Shown here in pieces: positions 1 through 10,607 of a DNA stretch of 64,000 nt (positions are counted from its first letter, which is position 1; the number at the start of each line of letters is the position of its first letter). Made by a program: the position numbers and the translations under genes. The notes under the pieces were generated by a model that worked only from the letters and a program-made list of their open reading frames with translations, did no database searches and was not told the DNA's origin. The stretch lies in the NCBI GenBank assembly GCA_023362775.1, contig JALMGJ010000026.1:1-64000 (forward strand), given 5' to 3'. Origin of the DNA: Charina bottae (taxonomy: Eukaryota > Chordata > Lepidosauria > Squamata > Charinaidae).

Positions 1-27
1 CTGTATATGTCACAGTCAGTGTCAAAA
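1..27 (+). repeat. Reference copy of the 27-bp monomer
   Basis: The unit starts CTGTATAT and continues with blocks GTCACA, GTCAGT and GTCAAAA. GTCA therefore occurs at unit positions 9, 15 and 21, exactly 6 bp apart. A common alternative has GCCAGT as the middle block. The 27 bp equal nine codons, and none of the three forward frames contains a stop. TGTCA occurs twice, at unit positions 8-12 and 20-24. ACTGT, at the junction with the preceding unit, and ACAGT inside the unit form a short dyad around ATATGTC. Confidence 0.97.
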
Positions 28-53
28 CTGTATAGTCACAGCCAGTGTCAAAA
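28..53 (+). repeat. Reference copy of the 26-bp monomer
   Basis: This unit is CTGTATA followed by GTCACA, usually GCCAGT, then GTCAAAA. It differs from the 27-bp form by loss of one T before the first GTCA, and mostly by T to C in the middle block. The coupling is not absolute: 26-bp units with GTCAGT occur, for example near 825-850. The missing base shifts the reading frame, and the string GTATAG gives a TAG stop in one frame. Runs of two 27-bp units and one 26-bp unit (80 bp), or one of each (53 bp), are the commonest local patterns. Confidence 0.97.
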
Positions 54-60
54 CTGTATA

Positions 61-76
61 GTCACAGCTAGGGTCA
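61..76 (+). repeat. GCTAGGG anchor used to phase HOR units, first of 21
   Basis: The middle of a 26-bp unit reads GCTAGGG instead of GCCAGTG, followed by a unit with GTCAAAG. GGG starts: 71, 5321, 10678, 14307, 17055, 22350, 27408, 28767, 31577, 34518, 38519, 45196, 47017, 50338, 53986, a changed copy (TAGCG) at about 56421, then 57799, 58832, 59731, 61213, 61821. It is shared by families A, B and C and was used here to define HOR phase. Confidence 0.93.
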
Positions 77-1751
77 AAACTGTATATGTCAAAGCCAGTG
101 TCAAAACTGTATATGTCACAGTCAGTGTCACAACTGTATAGTCACAGCCAGTGTCAAAACTGTATAGTCACAGCCAGTGTCAAAACTGTATATGTCACAG
201 TCAGTGTCAAAACTGTATATGTCACAGCCAGTGTCAAAACTGTATAGTCACAGCCAGTGTAAAAACTGTATATGTCACAGCCAGTGTCAAAACTGTATAG
301 TCACAGCCAGTGTCAAAACTGTATATGTCACAGTCAGTGTCAAAACTGTATATGTCTCAGTCAGTGTCAAAACTGTATAGTCACAGCCAGTGTCAAAACT
401 GTATATGTCACAGTCAGGGTCAAAACTGTATAGTCACAGCCAGTGTCAAAACTGTATAGTCACAGCCAGTGTCAAAACGGTATATGTCACAGTCAGTGTC
501 AAAACTGTATAGTCACAGCCAGTGGCTAAACTGTATATGTCACAGTCAGTGTCAAAACTGTATAGTCACAGCCAGTGTCAAAACTGTATAGTCACAGCCA
601 GTGTCAAAACGGTATATGTCACAGTTAGTGTCAAAACTGTATAGTCACAGCCAGTGTCAAAACGGTATATGTCACAGCCAGTGTCAAAACTGTATAGTCA
701 TAACCAGGGTCAAAACTGTATATGTCACAGCCAGTGTCAAAACTGTATATGTCACAGTGAGTGTCACAACTGTATAGTCACAGCCAGTGTTAAAACTGTA
801 TAGTCACAGCCAGTGTCAAAACTGTATAGTCACAGTCAGTGTCAAAACTGTATATGTCACAGTCAGTGTCAAATCTGTATAGTCACAGCCAGTGTCAAAA
901 CTGTATATGTCACAGCCAGTGTCAAAACTGTATAGTCACAGCCAGTGTCAAAACGGTATATGTCACAGTCAGTGTCAAAACTGTATAGTCACAGCCAGTG
1001 TCAAAACTGTATATGTCACAGCCAGTGTCAAAACTGTATATGTCACAGCCAGTGTCAAAACTGTATATGTCACAGTCAGTGTAAAAACTCTATATGTCAC
1101 AGTCAGTGTCAAAACTGTATTGTCACAGCCAGTGTCAAAACTGTATATGTCACAGTCAGTGTCAAAACTGTATATGTCACAGTCAGTGTCAAAACTGTAT
1201 AGTCACAGCCAGTGTCAAAACTGTATATGTCACAGTCAGTGTCAAAACTGTATATGTCACAGTCAGTGTCAAAACTGTATAGTAACAGCCAATGTCAAAA
1301 CTGTATATGTCACAGCCAGTGTCAAAACTGTATAGTCACAGCCAGTGTCAAAACTGTATATGTCACAGTCAGTGTCAAAATTGTATATGTCACAGCCAGT
1401 GTCAAAACTGTATAGTCACAGCCAGTGTCAAAACTGTATATGTCACATTCAGTGTCAAAACTGTATAGTCACAGCCAGTGTCAAAACGGTATATGTCACA
1501 GTCAGTGTCAAAACTGTATAGTCACCGCCAGTGTCAAAACTGTATATGTCACAGCCAGTGTCAAAACTGTATAGTCACAGCCAGTGCCAAAACTGTATAG
1601 TCACAGCCAGTGTCAAAACTGTATATGTCACAGTCAGTGTCAAAACTGTATATGTCACAGTCAGTGTCAAAACTGTATAGTCACAGCCAGTGTCAAAACA
1701 GTATATGTCACAGTCAGTTTCAAAACTGTATAGTCACAGCCAGTGTCAAAA

Positions 1752-1777
1752 CTGTAAAGACACAGCCAGTGTGAAAA
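1752..1777 (+). repeat. CTGTAAAG marker monomer, first of 28
   Basis: This 26-bp variant reads CTGTAAAGACACAG, ends GTGTGAAAA, and is followed by a CGG-starting unit. A unit with GTTTC almost always lies two units upstream, so the markers travel as a cassette. Starts: 1752, 3533, 7002, 12359, 15137, 16117, 18284, 20743, 23289, 25748, 29917, 32885, 35853, 39457, 43536, 46053, 47794, 49322, 51645, 53184, 55293, 56777, 57386 (AAAGAGAC form), 57967, 59026, 59899, 60508, 61407. It occurs in families A, B and C, so it predates their separation. Confidence 0.93.
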
Positions 1778-3000
1778 CGGTATATGTCACAGTCAGTGTC
1801 AAAACTGTATAGTCACAGCCAGTGTCAAAACTGTATAGTCACAGCCAGTGTCAAAACTGTATATGTCACAGACAGTGTCAAAACTGTATACTAACAGCCA
1901 ATGTCAAAACTGTATATGTCACAGACAGTGTCAAAACTGTATAGTCACAGCCAGTGTCAAAACTGTATATGTCACAGTCAGTGTCAAAACTGTATATGTC
2001 ACAGCCAGTGTCAAAACTGTATAGTCACAGACAGTGTCAAAACTGTATATGTCACAGCCAGTGTCAAAACTGTATAGTCACAGCCAGTGTCAAAACTGTA
2101 TATGTCACAGTCAGTGTCAAAACTGTATATGTCACAGTCAGTGTCAAAACTGTATAGTCACAGCCAGTGTCAAAACTGTATATGTCACAGTCAGGGTCAA
2201 AACTGTATAGTCCCAGCCAGTGTCAAAACTGTATAGTCACAGCCAGTGTCAAAACGGTATATGTCACAGTCAGTGTCAAAACTGTATAGTCACAGCCAGT
2301 GGCAAAACTGTATATGTCACAGCCAGTGTCAAAACTGTATATGTCACAGCCAGTGTCAAAACGGTATATGTCACAGTCAGTGTCAAAACTGTATAGTCAC
2401 AGCCAGTGTCAAAACTGTATATGTCACAGCCAGTGTCAAAACTGTATATGTCACAGCCAGTGTAAAAACTTTATATGTCACAGTCAGTGTCAAAACTGTA
2501 TATGTCACAGTCAGTGTCAAAACTGTATAGTCACAGCCAGTGTCAAAACTGTATATGTCACAGTCAGTGTCAAAACTGTATATGTCACAGTCAGTGTCAA
2601 AACTGTATAGTAACAGCCAATGTCAAAACTGTATATGTCACAGGCAGTGTCAAAACTGTATAGTCACAGCCAGTGTCAAAACTGTATATGTCACAGTCAG
2701 TGTCAAAACTGTATATGTCACAGCCAGTGTCAAAACTGTATAGTCACAGCCAGTGTCAAAACTGTATATGTCACATTCAGTGTCAAAACTGTATATGTCA
2801 CAGTCAGTGTCAAAACTGTATAGTCACAGCCAGTGTCAAAACTGTATATGTCACAGTCAGTGTCAAAACTGTATAGTCACAGCCAGTGTCAAAACTGTAT
2901 AGTCACAGCCAGTGTCAAAATGGTATATGTCACAGTCAGTGTCAAAACTGTATAGTCACAGCCAGTGTCAAAACTGTATATGTCACAGCCAGTGTCAAAA

Positions 3001-3026
3001 CTGTATAGAATCAGTCAGTGTCAAAA
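3001..3026 (+). repeat. CTGTATAGAATCAG marker monomer, family A only
   Basis: In this unit GTCACAG is replaced by GAATCAG. It starts at 3001, 4809, 8251, 8942, 10166, 13582, 62971 and 63414. It is absent from 13.6 kb to 62.9 kb, so it marks family A at the left of the window and its reappearance at the right. An upstream AAAATGG unit accompanies most copies. Confidence 0.93.
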
Positions 3027-5150
3027 CTGTATATGTCACAGTCAGTGTCAAAACTGTATAGTCACAGCCAGTGTCAAAACTGTATATGTCACAGTCAGTG
3101 TCAAAACTGTATATGTCACAGTCAGTGTCAAAACTGTATAGTCACAGCCAGTGTCAAAACTGTATATGTCACAGTCAGTGTCAAAACTGTATAGTCACAG
3201 CCAGTGTCAAAACTGTATATGTCACAGCCAGTGTCAAAACTGTATATGTCACAGCCAGTGTCAAAACTGTATATGTCACAGTCAGTGTCAAAACTGTATA
3301 TGTCACAGTCAGTGTCAAAACTGTATAGTAACAGCCAATGTCAAAACTGTATATGTCACAGGCAGTGTCAAAACTGTATAGTCACAGCCAGTGTCAAAAC
3401 TGTATATGTCACAGTCAGTGTCAAAACTGTATATGTCACAGTCAGTGTCAAAACTGTATAGTCACAGCCAGTGTCAAAACAGTATATGTCACAGTCAGTT
3501 TCAAAACTGTATAGTCACAGCCAGTGTCAAAACTGTAAAGACACAGCCAGTGTGAAAACGGTATATGTCACAGTCAGTGTCAAAACTGTATAGTCACAGC
3601 CAGTGTCAAAACTGTATAGTCACAGCCAGTGTCAAAACTGTATATGTCACAGACAGTGTCAAAACTGTATACTAACAGCCAATGTCAAAACTGTATATGT
3701 CACAGACAGTGTCAAAACTGTATAGTCACAGCCAGTGTCAAAACTGTATATGTCACAGTCAGTGTCAAAACTGTATATGTCACAGCCACTGTCAAAACTG
3801 TATAGTCACAGACAGTGTCAAAACTGTATAAGTCACAGACAGTGTCAAAACTGTATAGTCACAGCCAGTGTCAAAACTGTATATGTCACAGTCAGTGTCA
3901 AAACTGTATATGTCACAGTCAGTGTCAAAACTGTATAGTCACAGCCAGTGTCAAAACTGTATATGTCACAGTCAGGGTCAAAACTGTATAGTCCCAGCCA
4001 GTGTCAAAACTGCATAGTCACAGCCAGTGTCAAAACGGTATATGTCACAGTCAGTGTCAAAACTGTATAGTCACAGCCAGTGGCAAAACTGTATATGTCA
4101 CAGCCAGTGGCAAAACTGTATATGTCACAGCCAGTGTCAAAACGGTATATGTCACAGTCAGTGTCAAAACTGTATAGTCACAGCCAGTGTCAAAACTGTA
4201 TATGTCACAGCCAGTGTCAAAACTGTATATGTCACAGCCAGTGTAAAAACTTTATATGTCACAGTCAGTGTCAAAACTGTATATGTCACAGTCAGTGTCA
4301 AAACTGTATATGTCACAGTCAGTGTCAAAACTGTATAGTCACAGCCAGTGTCAAAACTATATATGTCACAGTCAGTGTCAAAACTGTATAGTCACAGCCA
4401 GTGTCAAAACTGTATATGTCACAGTCAGTGTCAAAACTGTATATGTCACAGTCAGTGTCAAAACTGTATAGTAACAGCCAATGTCAAAACTGTATATGTC
4501 ACAGGCAGTGTCAAAACTGTATAGTCACAGCCAGTGTCAAAACTGTATATGTCACAGTCAGTGTCAAAACTGTATATGTCACAGCCAGTGTCAAAACTGT
4601 ATAGTCACAGCCAGTGTCAAAACTGTATATGTCACATTCAGTGTCAAAACTGTATATGTCACAGTCAGTGTCAAAACTGTATAGTCACAGCCAGTGTCAA
4701 AACTGTATAGTCACAGCCAGTGTCAAAATGGTATATGTCACAGTCAGTGTCAAAACTGTATAGTCACAGCCAGTGTCAAAACTGTATATGTCACAGCCAG
4801 TGTCAAAACTGTATAGAATCAGTCAGTGTCAAAACTGTATATGTCACAGTCAGTGTCAAAACTGTATAGTCACAGCCAGTGTCAAAACTGTATATGTCAC
4901 AGTCAGTGTCAAAACTGTATATGTCACAGTCAGTGTCAAAACTGTATAGTCACAGCCAGTGTCAAAACTGTATATGTCACAGTCAGTGTCAAAACTGTAT
5001 AGTCACAGCCAGTGTCAAAACTGTATATGTCACAGACAGTGTCAAAACTGTATATGTCACAGCCAGTGTCAAAACTGTATATGTCACAGTCAGTGTCAAA
5101 ACTGTATAAGTCACAGTCAGTGTCAAAACTGTATAGTCACAGCCAGTGTC

Positions 5151-5179
5151 TATATACAGATACAGTCAAAACTGTATAT
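5151..5179 (+). repeat. Rearranged TATATACAGATACAG element with hairpin potential, first of 40
   Basis: A normal 26-bp unit is cut after GTGTC and followed by TATATACAGATACAG and then TCAAAA. Two units here total 43 bp instead of 52-53. ATATACAG (5152-5159) is the reverse complement of CTGTATAT (5172-5179). ATACAG (5160-5165) also pairs with CTGTAT (5172-5177) around a six-base loop, TCAAAA. Starts: 5151, 10508, 14137, 16858, 19024, 21483, 21897, 22180, 24029, 26488, 26902, 27238, 28261, 28597, 30657, 31071, 31407, 33625, 34039, 34348, 36593, 37007, 37343, 37599, 38013, 38349, 40197, 40611, 40947, 41203, 41617, 42269, 44276, 44690, 45026, 46820, 48613, 50141, 53789, 63313. Whether the hairpin forms is inference. 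Confidence 0.92.
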
Positions 5180-5250
5180 GTCACAGTTAGTGTCAAAAGT
5201 GTATAGTCACAGCCAGTGTCAAAACTGTATAGTCACAGCCAGTGTCAAAA

Positions 5251-8200
5251 CTGTATATGTCACAGTCAGTGTCAAAACTGTATAGTCACAGCCAGTGTCA
5301 AAACTGTATAGTCACAGCTAGGGTCAAAACTGTATATGTCAAAGCCAGTGTCAAAACTGTATATGTCACAGTCAGTGTCACAACTGTATAGTCACAGCCA
5401 GTGTCAAAACTGTATAGTCACAGCCAGTGTCAAAACTGTATATGTCACAGTCAGTGTCAAAACTGTATATGTCACAGCCAGTGTCAAAACTGTATAGTCA
5501 CAGCCAGTGTCAAAACTGTATATGTCACAGCCAGTGTCAAAACTGTATAGTCACAGCCAGTGTCAAAACTGTATATGTCACAGTCAGTGTCAAAACTGTA
5601 TATGTCTCAGTCAGTGTCAAAACTGTATAGTCACAGCCAGTGTCAAAACTGTATATGTCACAGTCAGGGTCAAAACTGTATAGTCACAGCCAGTGTCAAA
5701 ACTGTATAGTCACAGCCAGTGTCAAAACGGTATATGTCACAGTCAGTGTCAAAACTGTATAGTCACAGCCAGTGGCTAAACTGTATATGTCACAGTCAGT
5801 GTCAAAACTGTATAGTCACAGCCAGTGTCAAAACTGTATAGTCACAGCCAGTGTCAAAACGGTATATGTCACAGTTAGTGTCAAAACTGTATAGTCACAG
5901 CCAGTGTCAAAACGGTATATGTCACAGCCAGTGTCAAAACTGTATAGTCATAACCAGGGTCAAAACTGTATATGTCACAGCCAGTGTCAAAACTGTATAT
6001 GTCACAGTGAGTGTCACAACTGTATAGTCACAGCCAGTGTTAAAACTGTATAGTCACAGCCAGTGTCAAAACTGTATAGTCACAGTCAGTGTCAAAACTG
6101 TATATGTCACAGTCAGTGTCAAATCTGTATAGTCACAGCCAGTGTCAAAACTGTATATGTCACAGCCAGTGTCAAAACTGTATAGTCACAGCCAGTGTCA
6201 AAACGGTATATGTCACAGTCAGTGTCAAAACTGTATAGTCACAGCCAGTGTCAAAACTGTATATGTCACAGCCAGTGTCAAAACTGTATATGTCACAGCC
6301 AGTGTCAAAACTGTATATGTCACAGTCAGTGTAAAAACTCTATATGTCACAGTCAGTGTCAAAACTGTATTGTCACAGCCAGTGTCAAAACTGTATATGT
6401 CACAGTCAGTGTCAAAACTGTATATGTCACAGTCAGTGTCAAAACTGTATAGTCACAGCCAGTGTCAAAACTGTATATGTCACAGTCAGTGTCAAAACTG
6501 TATATGTCACAGTCAGTGTCAAAACTGTATAGTAACAGCCAATGTCAAAACTGTATATGTCACAGCCAGTGTCAAAACTGTATAGTCACAGCCAGTGTCA
6601 AAACTGTATATGTCACAGTCAGTGTCAAAATTGTATATGTCACAGCCAGTGTCAAAACTGTATAGTCACAGCCAGTGTCAAAACTGTATATGTCACATTC
6701 AGTGTCAAAACTGTATAGTCACAGCCAGTGTCAAAACGGTATATGTCACAGTCAGTGTCAAAACTGTATAGTCACCGCCAGTGTCAAAACTGTATATGTC
6801 ACAGCCAGTGTCAAAACTGTATAGTCACAGCCAGTGCCAAAACTGTATAGTCACAGCCAGTGTCAAAACTGTATATGTCACAGTCAGTGTCAAAACTGTA
6901 TATGTCACAGTCAGTGTCAAAACTGTATAGTCACAGCCAGTGTCAAAACAGTATATGTCACAGTCAGTTTCAAAACTGTATAGTCACAGCCAGTGTCAAA
7001 ACTGTAAAGACACAGCCAGTGTGAAAACGGTATATGTCACAGTCAGTGTCAAAACTGTATAGTCACAGCCAGTGTCAAAACTGTATAGTCACAGCCAGTG
7101 TCAAAACTGTATATGTCACAGACAGTGTCAAAACTGTATACTAACAGCCAATGTCAAAACTGTATATGTCACAGCCAGTGTCAAAACTGTATAGTCACAG
7201 CCAGTGTCAAAACTGTATATGTCACAGTCAGTGTCAAAACTGTATATGTCACAGCCAGTGTCAAAACTGTATAGTCACAGACAGTGTCAAAACTGTATAT
7301 GTCACAGCCAGTGTCAAAACTGTATAGTCACAGCCAGTGTCAAAACTGTATATGTCACAGTCAGTGTCAAAACTGTATATGTCACAGTCAGTGTCAAAAC
7401 TGTATAGTCACAGCCAGTGTCAAAACTGTATATGTCACAGTCAGGGTCAAAACTGTATAGTCCCAGCCAGTGTCAAAACTGTATAGTCACAGCCAGTGTC
7501 AAAACGGTATATGTCACAGTCAGTGTCAAAACTGTATAGTCACAGCCAGTGGCAAAACTGTATATGTCACAGCCAGTGTCAAAACTGTATATGTCACAGC
7601 CAGTGTCAAAACGGTATATGTCACAGTCAGTGTCAAAACTGTATAGTCACAGCCAGTGTCAAAACTGTATATGTCACAGCCAGTGTCAAAACTGTATATG
7701 TCACAGCCAGTGTAAAAACTTTATATGTCACAGTCAGTGTCAAAACTGTATATGTCACAGTCAGTGTCAAAACTGTATAGTCACAGCCAGTGTCAAAACT
7801 GTATATGTCACAGTCAGTGTCAAAACTGTATATGTCACAGTCAGTGTCAAAACTGTATAGTAACAGCCAATGTCAAAACTGTATATGTCACAGGCAGTGT
7901 CAAAACTGTATAGTCACAGCCAGTGTCAAAACTGTATATGTCACAGTCAGTGTCAAAACTGTATATGTCACAGCCAGTGTCAAAACTGTATAGTCACAGC
8001 CAGTGTCAAAACTGTATATGTCACATTCAGTGTCAAAACTGTATATGTCACAGTCAGTGTCAAAACTGTATAGTCACAGCCAGTGTCAAAACTGTATATG
8101 TCACAGTCAGTGTCAAAACTGTATAGTCACAGCCAGTGTCAAAACTGTATAGTCACAGCCAGTGTCAAAATGGTATATGTCACAGTCAGTGTCAAAACTG

Positions 8201-10607
8201 TATAGTCACAGCCAGTGTCAAAACTGTATATGTCACAGCCAGTGTCAAAACTGTATAGAATCAGTCAGTGTCAAAACTGTATATGTCACAGTCAGTGTCA
8301 AAACTGTATAGTCACAGCCAGTGTCAAAACTGTATATGTCACAGTCAGTGTCAAAACTGTATATGTCACAGTCAGTGTCAAAACTGTATAGTCACAGCCA
8401 GTGTCAAAACTGTATATGTCACAGTCAGTGTCAAAACTGTATAGTCACAGCCAGTGTCAAAACTGTATATGTCACAGCCAGTGTCAAAACTGTATATGTC
8501 ACAGCCAGTGTCAAAACTGTATATGTCACAGTCAGTGTCAAAACTGTATAGTAACAGCCAATGTCAAAACTGTATATGTCACAGGCAGTGTCAAAACTGT
8601 ATAGTCACAGCCAGTGTCAAAACTGTATATGTCACAGTCAGTGTCAAAACTGTATATGTCACAGCCAGTGTCAAAACTGTATAGTCACAGCCAGTGTCAA
8701 AACTGTATATGTCACATTCAGTGTCAAAACTGTATATGTCACAGTCAGTGTCAAAACTGTATAGTCACAGCCAGTGTCAAAACTGTATATGTCACAGTCA
8801 GTGTCAAAACTGTATAGTCACAGCCAGTGTCAAAACTGTATAGTCACAGCCAGTGTCAAAATGGTATATGTCACAGTCAGTGTCAAAACTGTATAGTCAC
8901 AGCCAGTGTCAAAACTGTATATGTCACAGCCAGTGTCAAAACTGTATAGAATCAGTCAGTGTCAAAACTGTATATGTCACAGTCAGTGTCAAAACTGTAT
9001 AGTCACAGCCAGTGTCAAAACTGTATATGTCACAGTCAGTGTCAAAACTGTATATGTCACAGTCAGTGTCAAAACTGTATAGTCACAGCCAGTGTCAAAA
9101 CTGTATATGTCACAGTCAGTGTCAAAACTGTATAGTCACAGCCAGTGTCAAAACTGTATATGTCACAGCCAGTGTCAAAACTGTATATGTCACAGCCAGT
9201 GTCAAAACTGTATAGTCACAGCCAGTGTCAAAACTGTATATGTCACAGTCAGTGTCAAAACTGTATATGTCACAGTCAGTGTCAAAACTGTATAGTCACA
9301 GCCAGTGTCAAAACTGTATATGTCACAGTCAGGGTCAAAACTGTATAGTCCCAGCCAGTGTCAAAACTGCATAGTCACAGCCAGTGTCAAAACGGTATAT
9401 GTCACAGTCAGTGTCAAAACTGTATAGTCACAGCCAGTGGCAAAACTGTATATGTCACAGCCAGTGGCAAAACTGTATATGTCACAGCCAGTGTCAAAAC
9501 GGTATATGTCACAGTCAGTGTCAAAACTGTATAGTCACAGCCAGTGTCAAAACTGTATATGTCACAGCCAGTGTCAAAACTCTATATGTCACAGCCAGTG
9601 TAAAAACTTTATATGTCACAGTCAGTGTCAAAACTGTATATGTCACAGTCAGTGTCAAAACTGTATATGTCACAGTCAGTGTCAAAACTGTATAGTCACA
9701 GCCAGTGTCAAAACTATATATGTCACAGTCAGTGTCAAAACTGTATAGTCACAGCCAGTGTCAAAACTGTATATGTCACAGTCAGTGTCAAAACTGTATA
9801 TGTCACAGTCAGTGTCAAAACTGTATAGAAACAGCCAATGTCAAAACTGTATATGTCACAGGCAGTGTCAAAACTGTATAGTCACAGCCAGTGTCAAAAC
9901 TGTATATGTCACAGTCAGTGTCAAAACTGTATATGTCACAGCCAGTGTCAAAACTGTATAGTCACAGCCAGTGTCAAAACTGTATATGTCACATTCAGTG
10001 TCAAAACTGTATATGTCACAGTCAGTGTCAAAACTGTATAGTCACAGCCAGTGTCAAAACTGTATAGTCACAGCCAGTGTCAAAATGGTATATGTCACAG
10101 TCAGTGTCAAAACTGTATAGTCACAGCCAGTGTCAAAACTGTATATGTCACAGCCAGTGTCAAAACTGTATAGAATCAGTCAGTGTCAAAACTGTATATG
10201 TCACAGTCAGTGTCAAAACTGTATAGTCACAGCCAGTGTCAAAACTGTATATGTCACAGTCAGTGTCAAAACTGTATATGTCACAGTCAGTGTCAAAACT
10301 GTATAGTCACAGCCAGTGTCAAAACTGTATATGTCACAGTCAGTGTCAAAACTGTATAGTCACAGCCAGTGTCAAAACTGTATATGTCACAGACAGTGTC
10401 AAAACTGTATATGTCACAGCCAGTGTCAAAACTGTATATGTCACAGTCAGTGTCAAAACTGTATAAGTCACAGTCAGTGTCAAAACTGTATAGTCACAGC
10501 CAGTGTCTATATACAGATACAGTCAAAACTGTATATGTCACAGTTAGTGTCAAAAGTGTATAGTCACAGCCAGTGTCAAAACTGTATAGTCACAGCCAGT
10601 GTCAAAA
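5251..10607 (+). repeat. Family A HOR unit 2 (5,357 bp)
   Basis: The anchor GGG is at 5,321 and the next at 10,678. The unit matches unit 1 at a shift of 5,250 bp up to about 8.5 kb, then at 5,357 bp from about 9.38 kb. It loses one 27-bp unit near 8.53 kb, gains a private 691-bp tandem duplication, and lacks the counterpart of about 3.46-3.99 kb, so it has only one CTGTAAAG (7,002). CTGTATAGAATC is at 8,251, 8,942 and 10,166. The rearranged element is at 10,508. Confidence 0.92.
7870..9251 (+). repeat. 691-bp tandem duplication private to unit 2
   Basis: Marker series at 7,870, 7,923, 8,251 and 8,321 recurs exactly 691 bp later at 8,561, 8,614, 8,942 and 9,012. The marker order is the same in both copies. 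Units 1 and 3 have one copy of this segment at this place, so the duplication arose after HOR unit 2 was formed, or was lost from the others. Confidence 0.88.

Larger units (their letters stand above)
1600..5130 (+). repeat. Internal tandem duplication, shift 1,781-1,861 bp
   Basis: Markers at 1,699 (AAAACAG), 1,752 (CTGTAAAG) and 1,954-2,246 recur 1,781 bp later at 3,480, 3,533 and 3,735-4,027. Extra monomers then raise the shift to 1,861 bp (2,540 to 4,401). Loss of a 53-bp pair brings it back to 1,808 bp (3,001 to 4,809). The two copies are therefore about 1,600-3,380 and 3,381-5,130, with boundaries approximate to a few monomers. Unit 3 of this family lacks the second copy. Confidence 0.85.
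1..5250 (+). repeat. Family A HOR unit 1 (5,250 bp)
   Basis: The unit is defined by the GCTAGGG anchor (GGG at 71) and its next copy at 5,321. Diagnostic units inside are: GGCTAAAC at about 524; ACCGCC near 1,524; CTGTAAAG at 1,752 and 3,533; CTGTATAGAATC at 3,001 and 4,809; GGCAAAAC near 2,290, 4,081 and 4,107; and the rearranged TATATACAGATACAG element at 5,151. The paired markers show an internal duplication with a shift of 1,781 bp (1,808 bp at its 3' end). The first 3.3 kb is almost identical to the next unit. By eye I noticed only substitutions at 261 (A versus C at 5,511) and 1,925 (A versus C at 7,175). Confidence 0.92.

Noticed and set aside
892..1335. 147-codon open frame (also at 6,142 and 11,499), and the 170-codon frame at 46,469-46,981
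   Set aside because: They begin at GTG inside a monomer, consist only of frame-shifted versions of the same repeat, end at a TAG made by a 26-bp unit, and other frames are equally open. No ribosome-binding site or codon signal stands out.
5151..5179. Rho-independent terminator at the rearranged element
   Set aside because: The stem is AT-rich and only 6-8 bp, with no T-run after it. It sits within satellite DNA without genes.
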